Below, in pieces: positions 40,841 through 48,916 of a stretch of 64,000 nucleotides of DNA; the first letter of the stretch is position 1; every line of letters starts with the position of its first letter. A model generated the notes under the pieces. The model was not told the origin of the DNA. It searched no databases and was given only the letters and a program-made list of their open reading frames with translations. Both the position numbers and the translations under genes were made by a program. The stretch lies in NCBI RefSeq assembly GCF_030441895.1, contig NZ_JARJAS010000007.1; one strand, given 5' to 3'. This stretch comes from Enterococcus_D entomosocium. Its GTDB lineage: Bacteria; Bacillota; Bacilli; Lactobacillales; Enterococcaceae.

Positions 40841-43215
40841 ACTTCACTATCAATAGGGGTTAGGGCAATATAGATGAACTCATTTGCAGCCAACGTTTGC
40901 CTAAGATTAAGCTTTCCTTCAACGTCGGTCATTGCTTGCTGGAATTTTATATCTGGATCAGCTTTCAGTTTTAAGTATTCTAGGTCTTTTTTTCTTAACG
41001 AATGGCGATACCCTAGATCTCGCCAACCAGAAATCACATTGCCGCTACTATGATTGACCCGAAACATTTTTATCTCGTAAAGTTGCTGAGGCGCTAACTG
41101 AAAAGAAAGCGCAATTGCTTGGCACTTGTCTTCATCGAAATAGGTATCAATTTCCTCAATGTGTATCTTGTTCTCCTCCGTTAAATAATAAGTAACATTA
41201 GGTGCTTGATAATTGTACAAGATCAGGCTGACTTCTCGTTCTTCTTCGTTTTTACTGGCAATTATGCCCGGTAGGTTGATAATCAGTTCTTGATTTAAAA
41301 AGTTCATAAAGCGAAGGGCATGAAAGGCTGGTTTCGGAATTGATCCCTTTGCCAATAATCCAGCCCCCCCATGCAAGATTGCTCGTGAATCGATAAACTC
41401 GCTGAAAATATCAGAACCAACCCAATAAGCAATACCATCTACCAACTCCACAATAGCCGCCAAATTTTTTATCAAGTAACTTCCTTTGAACAAACTATCA
41501 TTGATTGCATTCCGATTGGAGATCGTGTTGTTCCACTCTGTGATGTAAAGTTCCTTTTGACGATAACTGGATTGATTCAATGTTTCTCTAAGCGCATTAA
41601 TGACTTCTGGCAAATAATTTTCTGTTGCTATTCGTTTCGCATTTCGCTCGCCGCCTGTATCTACTTGATAAGGATAAATCAAATAAGATAAGAAGTCGAA
41701 GGCCACCTCGTTGGCTTCAAATAGCTTTAAATCTCTTTGGTAATCATAAGCCGAACTGACTTGTACCATCGCTCCTGGTCCACCGATTTTTATCGTGTCG
41801 CTATACTGCTTGATCAGCTCATATGTCTTTTTGTAGTGAGTGATCAATTCTTCAAGTCCATCGGTTCCTTGATAGTGCTCAAAGCTGAATTCAAACATCC
41901 ACGTGCGGATACAGCTTAAGCCATAACGATTGCGGATATGCCGCATAAATTGCCTCAACAGATCAAACCATTCCTCACTGTTTAACCGAAATTTGAAGTC
42001 TTCATTTTCATAGACGAGGTGTTCACGAGTGGAGCTATGCAAGCGTCGAATCTTATACCGTAACTCAATAAAAGGGCGTAGGTTTTCTTTGACTAAGAAA
42101 TCTAACACGCTATCGATTTTTTCAAAGTTATATGCCGTAGTAATCGTAGGATCGATATTCATCCCTTTCGTAAATAAATTCCAAAAGCGAATATAGGACA
42201 AATCGAGTTCTTTTTTCAGGCGGTTAACATGGTTACGCAAATCAGATTGCAGCAAATCTTCCGCGCTGCCAATATTCATGATCTGTTTCCATGGGTAGCT
42301 GTTTGATGTTCCTTTTGCATCAAAGACAATCTCCTGATATTTTGTCAATTGCTCTTCTTTGCCATCCGTGGGCAGCTGCTGCAAAAAATGCTGAGACGAA
42401 TCATTGGGTTCGTTAGGAAGCTGCTGGGAAAACTGCTTGCGATAGTCACGGGGGGTATAGCCGTATCTTTCCTTAAACTTCCGATTAAAACCGTTGATAT
42501 TGACAAATCCTGTCTGATCGGCAATCACTGAAATTTGTTCAGAAGAAGAACGAATTACCGCTGCCGCTTTTTCAAGCCTTAAATTTGTTAAATACTCAGT
42601 AAAGTTGATTCCCACCTGCTTTTTAAAGAAACGCGAGAAGTAGGCTGACGATACATTGAAATACGCAGCGATTTCATCTAGCGTGATGATTTTGGTCATA
42701 TTCGTTTCTAGATAGTGAAGGATCTCATTCATTCGCGTGTCAGTCGCCTTATTTAGCGGTTGATAGATAAGAGCTGTCTTACTGAGGTGATCTAAAAAGT
42801 TGGCAGACAATGCGAGCAAATGAAAGTCCAGGTTTCCTCCGCTTTCTTTTAAATAGCTAGCAATTTGCAATGAAGATTCATTGATTTTTTCTTGTTGAGA
42901 ATAAGGTTGAACTTTTTCTGTTTTAAACGTGTAGCGAGTCATGTCTAAAACACTATTCAGCAAGGACGTTGACACAAAATAAAGCAACACATAGGTCTCA
43001 TTTGTCGTACTCTTAAGAGAAACACTTGTATTCGCTTTCATAAAGAACAAGTCTTTTGCTGCTAATGTTTCCTTTTTATCGGTAAATTGAAGCTGGAGTT
43101 TGCCTTTTAAAAGATGAATAACGAGGTTTTGATTCTCTGAGAACACTTGCTGAAATTCTCCAGTAAAAATCCTCAATCCGCTAGTAGAGGAATCTTTCCC
43201 AAATATGTGAAGCAT
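40831..43215 (-). CDS. AraC-family regulator fused to a GH39-like domain
   Basis: 794 residues. The N-terminal 150 residues look like a cupin-type sensing domain (VIHLLKGKLQLQF). Residues 162-260 are a complete AraC helix-turn-helix pair (LDEIAAYFNVSSAYFSRFFK, SVIADQTGFVNINGFNRKFK). Residues 290-794 resemble glycoside hydrolase family 39 (beta-xylosidase barrel): the nucleophile position is present in LYITEWNN (E560), and the acid/base region reads FEFSFEH instead of the clan motif with Asn-Glu-Pro, so the invariant Asn is lost. This suggests a carbohydrate sensor rather than an active hydrolase. It is upstream of, and likely activates, the operon. Confidence 0.85.
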   Translation of the reverse strand: MLHIFGKDSSTSGLRIFTGEFQQVFSENQNLVIHLLKGKLQLQFTDKKETLAAKDLFFMKANTSVSLKSTTNETYVLLYFVSTSLLNSVLDMTRYTFKTEKVQPYSQQEKINESSLQIASYLKESGGNLDFHLLALSANFLDHLSKTALIYQPLNKATDTRMNEILHYLETNMTKIITLDEIAAYFNVSSAYFSRFFKKQVGINFTEYLTNLRLEKAAAVIRSSSEQISVIADQTGFVNINGFNRKFKERYGYTPRDYRKQFSQQLPNEPNDSSQHFLQQLPTDGKEEQLTKYQEIVFDAKGTSNSYPWKQIMNIGSAEDLLQSDLRNHVNRLKKELDLSYIRFWNLFTKGMNIDPTITTAYNFEKIDSVLDFLVKENLRPFIELRYKIRRLHSSTREHLVYENEDFKFRLNSEEWFDLLRQFMRHIRNRYGLSCIRTWMFEFSFEHYQGTDGLEELITHYKKTYELIKQYSDTIKIGGPGAMVQVSSAYDYQRDLKLFEANEVAFDFLSYLIYPYQVDTGGERNAKRIATENYLPEVINALRETLNQSSYRQKELYITEWNNTISNRNAINDSLFKGSYLIKNLAAIVELVDGIAYWVGSDIFSEFIDSRAILHGGAGLLAKGSIPKPAFHALRFMNFLNQELIINLPGIIASKNEEEREVSLILYNYQAPNVTYYLTEENKIHIEEIDTYFDEDKCQAIALSFQLAPQQLYEIKMFRVNHSSGNVISGWRDLGYRHSLRKKDLEYLKLKADPDIKFQQAMTDVEGKLNLRQTLAANEFIYIALTPIDSEVAR

Positions 43216-43341
43216 TTCCTTCCCTCCTTTTGCCCAAATAAGGCAGGTTTAAATATCCTTACTATACCATTAATGTCAAGCAGGAAAACCTAATTTTCAA
43301 ATAATTGTGATTCCCTCCTATCTGAGTTCTGTTTCGGCTGC

Positions 43342-43371
43342 GAAAAAAAACTTGACCCATAGAGTCAAGTT
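43342..43371 (-). terminator. Terminator of the small HTH/coiled-coil protein gene
   Basis: AACTTGAC/GTCAAGTT stem and T8 on the minus strand; the stem overlaps the stop codon at 43365. Confidence 0.85.
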
Positions 43372-43775
43372 GCACTTATGAATATCTCCAGCTGTTTGGT
43401 TAAAATCAATACTTGATTTTCTAATACACTGATTCGGTTATTTGCACGTTTTAATTCAGCCATTACCTGCAGTAACTCTTCAGATTGTTGTGCCTGCTTA
43501 TTTTTTTTGCGCGAATAAAGATCAGTAACGCCCGATTGTTCATACATTTCTACCAATATAGCGACTTTACTGTCTTCAACATCTACTTGTGTCGATGTAT
43601 AGATTGATCCATTTGCTCCTGTACGAACTTGTTCCAATGTTTTCATCCATTCAAAGGCTTTCGGTCCTACTATATATCCATAATCAGCTTTGACAATCAT
43701 TTCTTCATCTTTTAGCCAGCCATAAAAATTTTTTTGACTTAACCCATATGTCGTTTTAATTTCATGTAATTTCAT
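43365..43775 (-). CDS. Small HTH and coiled-coil protein, phage antirepressor-like
   Basis: 136 residues. The first 40 residues (MKLHEIKTTYGLSQKNFYGWL, YGYIVGPKAFEWM) resemble the ANT/KilAC-type domain of phage antirepressors; the C-terminus (about 90-136) is a coiled coil (ELLQVMAELKRANNRISVLE). ATG at 43775 has GGGAGGGA upstream. It might be a domesticated phage gene or a small regulator; no other phage gene is nearby. It lies upstream of the AraC regulator but has its own terminator. I am not sure of its function. Confidence 0.5.
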   Translation of the reverse strand: MKLHEIKTTYGLSQKNFYGWLKDEEMIVKADYGYIVGPKAFEWMKTLEQVRTGANGSIYTSTQVDVEDSKVAILVEMYEQSGVTDLYSRKKNKQAQQSEELLQVMAELKRANNRISVLENQVLILTKQLEIFISAT

Positions 43776-43957
43776 CTCGTTCCCTCCCATTCAGTCACCT
43801 GCTTATAGCGTTCATACTTACATTTGGCATATCTTCTGATAAGAATGAAACCGCTAATAACGCTTCTATTTTATCATATATAACCAAAAATAATTATTTT
43901 TTTCTATAAAAAAGAAGATAAAAGGCGATGTGCATTCAGATTGCTTTCTTGTCCTCA

Positions 43958-45223
43958 CTACTCCCACTTCAAATCCAACAGCTCCAGCATTTCATGGTAG
44001 GCGGTTTCGATCCGCTGGCGCTTTTCTTCAGGAACACGTTTGGCGTATTGTCCATCCGGTAGATAATCTTCGGCCAAGTAAACTTGAAAATCAAAGGCCT
44101 GCAAGACGCCGTATTCTGGATCATAATAGGTACGATCAGGGATCGGCTCTTTGGAGACCCAAGTTGGATGTAAGGCAATCTTACTTAAATAGGTTCGAGC
44201 TCCCTGTTTGGTGATCTCAACTTCTGGAATGACGCCGCGTTCGGTCCAATAGTTGTTATTGACGGTTTCATAACGTTGATTCGACAATAAGTTCCCCATT
44301 GAATAAATGATAAATTTCTTTTCACCGTCCTTTTCGATGATTTCGGTTGGTTCTGCTACATGCGGATGGCCGCCGAAAATAATATCAGCACCAAAATCGA
44401 TCATCTTCCGATAAACAGTTTGTTGTTCTTCCGTTGGTTCTAAAGAATACTCGACACCAGACTGAGGCATCACGATGGTGATATCCGCCAAGGTTTCCGC
44501 TTCTTTGATCTCTGCTTCCACTTTATCGAGGGACAAGTCTTTCAAATAGGTGTCATACTCTGCTTGAGTTAAGCTTTCTTCAAGTCCATTGAAGCCATAG
44601 GCATAGGCCAAGAGAGCAACTTTGATCCCGTTGACTTCTTTGACCAAAATTCCACTATTGTCGACCGTGACACCAATCGTTGCCAACCCTTGATCGTGAA
44701 AAGCAGCCGCCGTTGTTTTGATTCCTTCGATCCCTGTATCTAAAATATGGTTATGGGCAAGATCAATCACATCAAAGCCCGCGTCTTTGATACTGGCAAC
44801 GGCATCGATAGGGGCGTTGAATAAGGGAAAACCGCCAAGCGGTTTATTAGGATTGATGGTTCCTTCAAAATCACCTAAAGCAAGGTCCGCCGATGCAATC
44901 AGCGGTTTGATTTGCTCAAAATCATTGTCAAAATCATAACGCTTCCCATTGTAAGCGCTTAAATAAACAGGTGTATGATAAAGCATATCGCCACTAGCTG
45001 TCACTGTGATGGTTTTTACTGCTGGCTTTGTTTCGGTAGAACTACTCGTTTCTTGCATTGGCTTTGTTGCCTTTGTCGATTCTGCTGTAAGACGCTGTTC
45101 AGGGATGCTTGTCGCTTGAATCACTAGATAAATCACTCCAAGTATGATTGCCAGCAACGCTGTACTTAACCCCACAATGATCTGCTGGTGTTTCTGACGC
45201 TCCCGTCTTCGTTGTTGTCTCAT
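43958..45223 (-). CDS. CapA-family metallophosphatase-like membrane protein
   Basis: 421 residues: one N-terminal membrane helix (IIVGLSTALLAIILGVIYLVI), a Ser/Thr/Lys-rich linker, then a CapA/PgsA domain outside the cell. Motifs TASGDMLYHTPV, LALGDFEGTI, IDLAHNHILDTG and GGHPHVAEP give the calcineurin-like metal site. CapA was named from poly-gamma-glutamate capsule synthesis in Bacillus, but single copies without capB/capC, as here, have unknown roles in the cell envelope. It is monocistronic. Confidence 0.85.
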   Translation of the reverse strand: MRQQRRRERQKHQQIIVGLSTALLAIILGVIYLVIQATSIPEQRLTAESTKATKPMQETSSSTETKPAVKTITVTASGDMLYHTPVYLSAYNGKRYDFDNDFEQIKPLIASADLALGDFEGTINPNKPLGGFPLFNAPIDAVASIKDAGFDVIDLAHNHILDTGIEGIKTTAAAFHDQGLATIGVTVDNSGILVKEVNGIKVALLAYAYGFNGLEESLTQAEYDTYLKDLSLDKVEAEIKEAETLADITIVMPQSGVEYSLEPTEEQQTVYRKMIDFGADIIFGGHPHVAEPTEIIEKDGEKKFIIYSMGNLLSNQRYETVNNNYWTERGVIPEVEITKQGARTYLSKIALHPTWVSKEPIPDRTYYDPEYGVLQAFDFQVYLAEDYLPDGQYAKRVPEEKRQRIETAYHEMLELLDLKWE

Positions 45224-45382
45224 GCCCTCACCCTTTCACTCTGCTTTATCAAAAACCTATCTTCGTTTACGTTCTAACGAGATTCCCTGCTCCCTTTCCT
45301 GCGAACCTCACTAAATAATATCTTTTTATTAAATAATTATACTATATTTGAGATTCCTTTAATAGGTCGTTTTGTAAAGAAT

Positions 45383-45411
45383 AAAAAAACAGCCCGATCG
45401 TGATCGAACTG
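45383..45411 (-). terminator. Terminator of the feo operon
   Basis: On the minus strand CAGTTCGAT pairs with ATCGGGCTG (two G-U pairs) around a four-base loop and is followed by T7. The 280-bp gap 45224-45503 holds nothing else that I recognise. Confidence 0.8.
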
Positions 45412-45503
45412 CTTTATTCTTTTCTGAGTTGTTTTATTCGTTTCTTTTATTCTTTTCTATAGTAGCTCTGATCTCAAAAATTTTGCCATCCTGAAGCTAT
45501 CTG

Positions 45504-45635
45504 CTACTTTGCTTCCTCATGCTTCACGGGACAACTGCTGTGGCAATCAGAACAATGATCCTTTTTCACCATGCGGTACACCACACGACCGCCATAGCCA
45601 AAAATCAGTCCGCTTAGAATTACTGTAGCAATCAT
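45504..45635 (-). CDS. FeoB-associated Cys-rich membrane protein
   Basis: 43 residues: one short membrane helix (MIATVILSGLIFGYGGRVVY) followed by a cysteine-rich tail (DHCSDCHSSCPVKHEE). This is the FeoB_associated (PF12669) type of small protein, found behind feoB in Firmicutes and thought to assist ferrous iron uptake. ATG overlaps the feoB stop codon (ATGA) and GGAGGC precedes it, so it is the third gene of the operon. It is too short for many gene finders. Confidence 0.85.
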   Translation of the reverse strand: MIATVILSGLIFGYGGRVVYRMVKKDHCSDCHSSCPVKHEEAK

Positions 45636-47773
45636 TTTTCGCCTCCTACGACTTGGATCAAGGGCGCACTCCCTCGGAATGGTTTCTTCACCAGAGCAAA
45701 TACTAATAGACCAGCAATGACTATTGCCGCAAAAACACCTAGCGTGAGGTGTCCGCCTTCAAAGATGACGTGTCCGAATTGGTACACCAGAAAACTGGCG
45801 CAGTACGCCAAGTCGCATTGATAGCCAATGGCTAACCACGTCCACTTGCTGTCCCCCATTTCACGGTGGATCGCACCGATGGCAGCAAAACAGGGGGCAC
45901 ATAGTAAATTAAAGACGAGGAAAGAGTATGCCGCCACAGCAGTGTAATCGCCGCGCAACACTTGCCAAATCTCCGTCCCACTTTCTGACAACTCACCGGT
46001 TTGTCCGTAGAGAATCCCGAATGTGCCGATCACATTTTCTTTGGCCACCAAGCCAGTGATCGTCGCCACGGCGCCTCGCCAAGTTCCCCAGCCTAGGGGA
46101 GCGAAAAGGGGCGCCAAAAGTCGACCGAAAAAGGCCAAAATGCTTTGGTCTTCACTGACCCGCTGCAAGGCAAAGCTGTAGCTGGAGGTAAACCAGACAA
46201 AGATACAAGCCACAAAGATTATCGTTCCGGCTTTTTTTACAAAAGCAATGGCTCGATCACAGGCACTTTTCAAAATCGTTGTGAGCTGCGGCAAGTGATA
46301 CGCTGGCAGTTCCATAATGAATGGTGCCAGATCACCTGCAAAAAGCGGCGTTTTTTTCAAGACGATCCCTGAAAAAATCACAGCACCCATGCCGACAAAA
46401 TAGGCCGATGGTGCGACCCAACTATAATGAGGGAAAAAGGCACCCGAAATCAATGCAATGATCGGCAATTTGGCAGAACAAGGCATAAAGGTCGTGACCA
46501 TCACCGTCAACCGACGATCCTTTTCGTTTTCAATCGTTCGGCTTGCCATCACCCCCGGCACGCCGCAACCTGTAGCGATTAACATGGGGATAAACGACTT
46601 GCCAGATAGACCAAACTTGCGAAACAGTCTGTCCATGACAAATGCCACCCGTGCCATGTATCCACAGTCCTCCAAGATAGCCAAGCAAAAAAACAACACG
46701 AAGATCTGCGGCAAAAAGCCTAAGACCGCACCGACCCCTGCCACGATGCCATCCAAAATCAATTCTTGCAGCCACTGGGCGACCCGCAGCTGTTCTAGCC
46801 AGTGCGCTGCTGTTTCGGGTATCCAGCTGCCAAATAATACATCATTGACCCAATCGGTGCCGATCGTGCCAATCGTCTGAATCGATAAATAGTAGATTCC
46901 CCACATAATGAAGGCAAAAATTGGTAGCGCCAATACGCGATGGGTCAACACGCGGTCGATTTTGTCGCTGAAGGCTAAGTGCTGATCTGTTTCCTTGATG
47001 ACTGCCAGCGCCAACAATTCTTCAATGAAGCCATAGCGCTCATTAACGAGAATGGCGTCACTGCTGTCTTTAAAGATCATCTCTAAAATCGAAATCGTCT
47101 CCTGAATGACTGCTTGCTGGGAATCAGTCAGTTTACACATTGCTTGAATCGCTTCATCTTTTTCAAAGAGTTTTATGGCAAACCAGCGTTTTTGCTGCTG
47201 AGGGATCGTCTCTGGCAAAATCGCCATGATCTCGGTCAAGCCAGCTTCTAAACGATCATCGTAGCGGGGAGGGAGCTGTTGTGTGTTGACTGCGTGCTTC
47301 GCTGCCTCGATCATTTTGGCTAAACCACGTTGTTTCAAAGCACTGATCCCCACTACCGGAATCCCTAATCCGTAAGCCAATTTTTCGAAGTTGATCTGCA
47401 AGCCTTTTTTCTTTAATAGGTCGATCATGTTGATGGCTGCCACGGTGGGAACATTCATTTCTAATAATTGCAAGGTTAAATACAGATTTCGCTCAAGATT
47501 AGTTCCGTCAATAATATTGATTACCGCATCCAGCGATGCTTCCATCAAATAATTGCGGGAAATCAGTTCTTCCGGCGTATAAGGTGACAAGGAATAGATC
47601 CCGGGCAGATCTTGGATCAGCACGTGCCGGTCTTTTCGCAGTCGCCCCGCTTTACGTTCTACGGTGACACCCGGCCAATTGCCCACTGTTTGTTTGGCAC
47701 CAGTCAATTGATTGAAAGTACTTGTTTTCCCGCTATTGGGATTTCCTGCTAATGCAAATTGATAGGTCATCAA
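45632..47773 (-). CDS. feoB: Ferrous iron transporter B
   Basis: 713 residues. N-terminal GTPase (GNPNSGKTSTFNQLTG, DLPGIYSLSP, NMIDLLKKKG), helical spacer domain, then a C-terminal membrane domain with two Gate motifs (MLIATGCGVPGVMASR, LLCAPCFAAIGAIHR). It imports Fe(II) across the membrane. It overlaps feoA by four bases and is followed by the Cys-rich associated protein. Confidence 0.96.
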   Translation of the reverse strand: MMTYQFALAGNPNSGKTSTFNQLTGAKQTVGNWPGVTVERKAGRLRKDRHVLIQDLPGIYSLSPYTPEELISRNYLMEASLDAVINIIDGTNLERNLYLTLQLLEMNVPTVAAINMIDLLKKKGLQINFEKLAYGLGIPVVGISALKQRGLAKMIEAAKHAVNTQQLPPRYDDRLEAGLTEIMAILPETIPQQQKRWFAIKLFEKDEAIQAMCKLTDSQQAVIQETISILEMIFKDSSDAILVNERYGFIEELLALAVIKETDQHLAFSDKIDRVLTHRVLALPIFAFIMWGIYYLSIQTIGTIGTDWVNDVLFGSWIPETAAHWLEQLRVAQWLQELILDGIVAGVGAVLGFLPQIFVLFFCLAILEDCGYMARVAFVMDRLFRKFGLSGKSFIPMLIATGCGVPGVMASRTIENEKDRRLTVMVTTFMPCSAKLPIIALISGAFFPHYSWVAPSAYFVGMGAVIFSGIVLKKTPLFAGDLAPFIMELPAYHLPQLTTILKSACDRAIAFVKKAGTIIFVACIFVWFTSSYSFALQRVSEDQSILAFFGRLLAPLFAPLGWGTWRGAVATITGLVAKENVIGTFGILYGQTGELSESGTEIWQVLRGDYTAVAAYSFLVFNLLCAPCFAAIGAIHREMGDSKWTWLAIGYQCDLAYCASFLVYQFGHVIFEGGHLTLGVFAAIVIAGLLVFALVKKPFRGSAPLIQVVGGEK

Positions 47774-48237
47774 GCTTCGACTCCTTTTTCGATAAAAACC
47801 AACGCTGCTTCTTGCTTTCTCAAAGACAATTCATAGCCGCGGAGCCGAATCTCCATTGGATCACCCAATGGAGCCAGTTTCACTACTTCCAAATGAACGT
47901 TTTTCGTAAGACCCATATCCATCAAACGACGGCGCAAAGCACCTTTTGCACCAATCTGATTGACCTTCCCGCTTTCACCGACTTGTAGCTGATCCAAAGA
48001 GGTAATGACGGTTTGCTGCTGGATCTCTGTGACATCGATTTGTTCCATGACCCTTGCATCTAAAGCAATCCGCGTTCCCTGGTGCAAAATGATGCCGCCT
48101 TTGCGATCTTTTTGTATCACAACGATTTCAACGCCCGTGCGAATGCCAAGATCGTTTAAATGAACCGTGATTTCTTTGGTTGTTGCGAACGAGTCGATTT
48201 TGTATGTCCCAGAAGCCCGAGTTTGCGCCATTTTCAT
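47770..48237 (-). CDS. feoA: FeoA with two tandem SH3-like domains
   Basis: 155 residues, twice the usual length. The N-terminal half (SGTYKIDSFATTKEITVHLNDLGIRTG onward) and the C-terminal half (SGKVNQIGAKGALRRRLMDMGLTKN onward) both look like FeoA SH3-like domains. FeoA stimulates FeoB in an unknown way. ATG has AAGGAG nine bases upstream. The gene is preceded by a Fur box. Confidence 0.9.
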   Translation of the reverse strand: MKMAQTRASGTYKIDSFATTKEITVHLNDLGIRTGVEIVVIQKDRKGGIILHQGTRIALDARVMEQIDVTEIQQQTVITSLDQLQVGESGKVNQIGAKGALRRRLMDMGLTKNVHLEVVKLAPLGDPMEIRLRGYELSLRKQEAALVFIEKGVEA

Positions 48238-48287
48238 TGGTTCTTACTCCTTTTGTGAAGTGTTGTTTTAATTAACCCACTTTAATT

Positions 48288-48306
48288 GAGAATGATTATC
48301 ATTATA
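48288..48306. promoter_or_regulatory. Fur box upstream of feoA
   Basis: GAGAATGATTATCATTATA closely matches the 19-bp Fur consensus (GATAATGATAATCATTATC). It lies about 50 bp before the feoA start. Derepression at low iron is the expected behaviour. Confidence 0.8.
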
Positions 48307-48477
48307 ATAGAGCCATTTCCACAGGAAGTCAATCTGTTTTCGACTTAACTTTGAATCTTACTTCACAATGGAGATTTTTTTTACTCATTTTGATTGCATA
48401 TCCCCTCTAATAATTACGCAAAAACCTTGTAATTCTACGTATTTTCTGCTTTTTTCATTTGCATAAAAAACACAGAA

Positions 48478-48524
48478 ACACTATAAATTGTGTATGTCGA
48501 ATTCACAAGCACAAGATATAGTGT
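48478..48524 (+). promoter_or_regulatory. Tandem NrdR boxes of the nrd operon
   Basis: ACACTATAAATTGTGT (48478-48493) and GCACAAGATATAGTGT (48509-48524) both match the 16-bp NrdR box, 31 bp apart, directly upstream of the -35 element. NrdR represses ribonucleotide reductase when dATP is high. Confidence 0.85.
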
Positions 48525-48531
48525 TTTTTCG

Positions 48532-48559
48532 TTGACTTTCTCCGAGACTTATTTATACT
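48532..48559 (+). promoter_or_regulatory. Promoter of nrdH
   Basis: TTGACT (48532-48537) and TATACT (48554-48559), spacer 16 bp, just downstream of the second NrdR box and 36 bp before the nrdH start. Confidence 0.7.
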
Positions 48560-48594
48560 AGGTTTATAACTATTACAACTCGGAGGAAACAATT

Positions 48595-48819
48595 ATGAAT
48601 ATCAAACTATTTTCTAAAAACAACTGCATGCAATGTAAAATGGCGAAACGCTTTTTAAGTGAAAATCAGATTGCCTTTGAAGAAATCAATATCGATAATG
48701 AGCCTGAAGCATTAGAATTTTTGAAAGAACAAGGATTCCAAAGTGTGCCAGTCATTACCTCTGATGCGCAAACGATCATCGGTTTCCGTCCAGATCAACT
48801 ACGTCAATTAGCGAGCTAA
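48595..48819 (+). CDS. nrdH: Glutaredoxin-like NrdH redoxin
   Basis: 74 residues with the redox motif CMQC near the N-terminus and the conserved FQSVPVI and GFRPDQLRQL. It reduces the class Ib ribonucleotide reductase NrdE. CGGAGG precedes ATG. It is followed directly by nrdE, without the nrdI gene that often sits between them. Confidence 0.95.
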   Translation: MNIKLFSKNNCMQCKMAKRFLSENQIAFEEINIDNEPEALEFLKEQGFQSVPVITSDAQTIIGFRPDQLRQLAS

Positions 48820-48916
48820 GATTTTTCTCAATGTGATGCTTTTGAGGGATTTGTCAGTCGTCCAGACCGCAAGTCCTTTTTTATACGAACAAAACAAGAA
48901 AAGAGGTTAGCCATTT

